A DNA stretch of 64,000 nucleotides from contig OW203750.1 in assembly GCA_934045075.1 (NCBI GenBank), forward strand, positions 7,535,910-7,599,909. The letters run 5' to 3'. Below the pieces are notes generated by a model, which saw only the letters and a list, made by a program, of their open reading frames with translations, had not been told where the DNA came from and did no database searches. A program made the position numbers and the translations under genes. The stretch is from Yponomeuta sedellus. Lineage: Eukaryota; Arthropoda; Insecta; Lepidoptera; Yponomeutidae. This document shows positions 61,836 through 64,000 of the stretch, piece after piece; positions within the stretch are counted from its first letter, which is position 1, and every line of letters starts with the position of its first letter.

Positions 61836-62215
61836 GATTGTATTTTCTAAGGTTAACACGAGCACTGGACATGACAAAAACCGTATTTGCACGGATTTCA
61901 TTTTAATTTCAATTACTTATAATCAATATTGTTGACTTTGACTTTGTAAGGCAAAGGATTAATACTCAAACTGCCTTTGCTGACGTCATACAAAAGTCAT
62001 TTAAGGTCAAAGCATTTTATTGAATATCTTTAAAAAATATAGACTTAATTACAAATCTGATAAATAGAAATTGTACGGTAAGCAAAATTCTCGAAATGGT
62101 TTTGAGATTACCGTTCATATTAAAAAATTTTGCATGGCCAATTGGTTTGCCTATTTTGGAACATAACTTCATAATTTTCTTTTGTAATATTTGCCGAGGG
62201 TAGTAAACAACAGTT
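61836..62215. mobile_element. Penelope-like element fragments
   Basis: 61840-61925 is the outer end ('attttctaaggttaacacga', 'cacggatttca'). 62130-62210 has the 'ttggtttgcctattttggaa' to 'gccgagggtagtaaac' part. The piece between is degraded. Confidence 0.5.
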
Positions 62216-62652
62216 TGTTCGCGCGAGAATCGATCGCGCGACGTAATCTTGAATCTGTGGTCATTCATTCATTATTCTGGTCGTTCCGGTGCCGTCGCTC
62301 GTGCCGCTCGCTCGCTACTAATTATCCAGCCATCTGCACACACATTCGCACTGTGACATACGCGCGTGATAAGTGCTCGAATTCTCGTGAAGTGATAGAC
62401 ATTTTGGTGACCAAGAAACTTTATCAGCTCAAAGAAAAATATATTGACAATATTAGACTATAAGTGAACAGTGCAGGAGTGTTCTCCGTACGCTGGACGC
62501 ATCAGCTCATCCATCACCGCTCATCATCTGCCCAACAGCTAAAGCGAGCCATCATCCACCATCACCAAGTAAGTCCATTCACATCACCTCCCATTCCGCT
62601 CTCTCAACCAGCCCATCGTGAGGTAGACCTAGCCGACACTGGCTAACTACCA
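62207..62652. mobile_element. ~445-bp insertion within a Penelope-like terminal segment
   Basis: PLE sequence stops at 'gggtagtaaac' and resumes at 'agttaatgatttc' (62652). Other PLE copies are continuous here. The insert holds 'tcattcattcattattctgg', a possible splice donor 'accaagtaagtcc' and no long frame. Ends could be read TG...CA with a short target repeat, like a solo LTR, but the duplication is not clear. Confidence 0.45.
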
Positions 62653-62775
62653 CAGTTAATGATTTCAAAAAGACGCCTGTCACCTTAGTCTTCCGGGACC
62701 ACGGTACTTCCCAAAGTGCCGAAACGTCGGAAAATTGTAAATGTAAATCAAGTAAATATGTGTGCAAATACAGTT
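62653..62775 (+). mobile_element. Penelope-like terminal segment, second half
   Basis: 'aaaaagacgcctgtcacctt', 'ccgggaccacggtacttccc', 'gtgccgaaacgtcggaaaat'. Confidence 0.6.
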
Positions 62776-62834
62776 TTTAAAACGTAAAGATGTTTATTTT
62801 CTCTATGCACAATTCGAATGCAATGGGCACATGG

Positions 62835-62910
62835 TATCAACCCCATTGTATGTCCTCACTGCTGGGGCACCTTCTTCTGCATTGCAGAAGGTTAGGCTAC
62901 ACCAACCCAC
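62835..62910 (-). mobile_element. 5S-SINE tail scrap
   Basis: 'tgtatgtcctcactgctggg' and 'gcattgcagaaggttaggct'. Confidence 0.5.
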
Positions 62911-62999
62911 ATACCATATACCCACAAACCCACACACACCAACCAAGTTTCACAAATTTTTACAATTGCATCTATCATTTGTACCTCGCACGTAGTCCC

Positions 63000-63390
63000 G
63001 GCGGCCTGAATGATCTTTAACGATCACGAAGGTTAAGCAACATAGGGCGCGTACAGTGCAAGGATGGGTGACCGTCTATGGCTAACGCTGACGTTCTGAG
63101 CGGTTCCGTGCTTCGCAAGGCACAAGCAGTTGGTGCCGGCTGCCGTTGGCAGTCGTTAAGCCAAGTCAAAGGCTTTATGGCAGCCACTAGTCTTGCATGC
63201 CTCCACCAATCCGGACTTGGCCCCCGTGGTGGAGTATGGCGTATACCTTCCTCAGGGAAGACCCCGGAGCCCCTCGGTGGGGACATAGTGGCTTGATGAT
63301 GATGGTGGAACTGAGACGCCTAACCTTCCTGCGATGCAGGATGAGACCCGCGCCCCAGCAGTGGGAACATACAAGGGCGGATATCGACTA
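63000..63390 (+). mobile_element. 5S-SINE, diverged subfamily, plus a second tail
   Basis: The head is the closest to 5S rRNA here: 'aacgatcacgaaggttaagc', 'gggcgcgta' and 'gcaaggatgggtgaccgtct'. The body is shorter ('ctaacgctgacgttctgagc', 'gccactagtcttgcatgcct'), like the copy at 2170. A normal tail follows at 63318-63390. Confidence 0.65.
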
Positions 63391-63409
63391 TAGAATTGTA
63401 TAGTCTGTC

Positions 63410-63690
63410 ACTTAAAAAAACCTATTTAAAGGCTAAAAATTCCACCCATGCCGGGATTCGAACCCGCGACCTCTGGCTATCCGTGCCAGCGCTCTGTCCA
63501 ACTGAGCTAATGGGCGACTCACCGGCATCAGTGAAATTTCCAACCTCTTTACAATACTCTCTGTATTACTTACAGGCAGCGACATCCTGGCGGAAGTAAT
63601 TTGCATCACTTGCAGCCCCGAGAACCTACTTTGCAGTAAGGTTTTACATCGGAATGATATCGCTGTACCCACATGATTATATTCTTTGAA
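63410..63690 (-). mobile_element. SINE-A copy, near full length
   Basis: tRNA-like region 63450-63515 with B-box complement 'gggattcgaacccgcgacct'. The body runs to 'gctgtacccacatgattata'. Confidence 0.7.
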
Positions 63691-63732
63691 CTAAAACTTT
63701 CGTAAGCACAACACATTGGAGACTTTTAATCC

Positions 63733-63882
63733 GGATCTACTACGGGTGTTGTTATATCGGAAGAGTCCGAGTGTAAGACGAGCCACCGACGACGCGAGCT
63801 CCGTCTCTGCTCACCATGATTAAGCTCCGCGAATCGGAGCGAGACCTGGTCGGACTCTTCCGATTTAACAACACCCGTATCT
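63733..63882. repeat. hairpin, ~30-bp stem
   Basis: 'cgggtgttgttatatcggaa' + 'gagtccga' is mirrored by 'tcggactcttccgatttaac' + 'aacacccg' with one mismatch. The loop is ~90 bases. Possibly a small foldback element. The flanking minus-strand frames show no domain. Confidence 0.6.
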
Positions 63883-64000
63883 GTGATGACGAGACTCCCG
63901 AAACGCTGGAGGGTGAATCTACACAAATTGTCGTCGTCATTGTCCTTGGAAGTGTCACACTTATTATGTTGTCAGTGCAACAGTTGTTAAGAGATATTTT
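63883..64000. other. unassigned sequence
   Basis: No gene or repeat recognised up to the window end. Confidence 0.2.

Noticed and set aside
63000..63080. A 5S rRNA gene
   Set aside because: Only part of the 5S region is present, with changes, and it continues into the SINE body. No 5S terminator follows.

Overview
The window looks like the genome of a lepidopteran insect (moth or butterfly). This rests on a CYP307A1 (spook) P450 split by one very large intron, an AT-rich background, and a dense mix of insect-type LINE, tRNA-SINE, Penelope-like and MITE sequences. The species cannot be told from the sequence alone. Only two protein-coding host genes are well supported.

Gene 1 (+ strand) is spook/CYP307A1, a Halloween-family cytochrome P450 of ecdysteroid (moulting hormone) synthesis. 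Exon 1 is 20673-21051 and exon 2 is 39200-40440. The splice joins a GTGAGT donor to a TTGTCCACAG acceptor and gives an open 539-residue protein. A TATA box with a CAGT initiator-like site lies just upstream. The 18.1-kb intron is filled almost entirely with repeats.

Gene 2 (- strand) is the 3' terminal coding exon (57614-61819, 1401 residues) of a large, low-complexity, Ser/Glu/Lys-rich protein that I do not recognise. It opens at a splice acceptor, so its 5' exons lie beyond the window or in the 61.8-64 kb stretch. Three tandem copies of a ~114-bp unit follow its stop codon.

Nearly everything else is mobile DNA or its remains. (a) A 5S-rRNA-derived SINE (called 5S-SINE here) has about 20 full or partial copies. 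(b) Four tRNA-derived repeat families are called SINE-A (commonest), SINE-B, SINE-C and SINE-D. (c) Jockey-like, CR1-like and RTE-like LINE 3' ends occur, several with decayed reverse-transcriptase C-termini and microsatellite tails. (d) A Penelope-like element (PLE) family is present, with a recognisable endonuclease C-terminal fragment and inverted terminal segments. (e) Many terminal-inverted-repeat elements (MITEs) occur, including a 942-bp Tc1/mariner-type deletion derivative whose empty site is visible elsewhere in the window, and a 614-bp element carrying a long (AAAC)n tract. (f) A GC-rich, Helitron-like insertion carries 153-bp tandem repeats. (g) A perfect 210-bp-arm inverted repeat lies at 7101-7597.

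Layout: 0-20 kb is repeats upstream of spook. 20.5-21.05 kb is the spook promoter and exon 1. 21.05-39.2 kb is its repeat-filled intron. 39.2-40.4 kb is exon 2. 40.5-57.2 kb is intergenic repeats with a THAP-like remnant near 52.6 kb. 57.2-61.8 kb is the unknown minus-strand gene. 61.8-64 kb is its upstream flank or intron, again full of repeats. I found no functional tRNA, rRNA, CRISPR or bacterial-type feature. Repeat names are mine unless a known family is stated, and repeat boundaries are usually good to about 10-20 bases.
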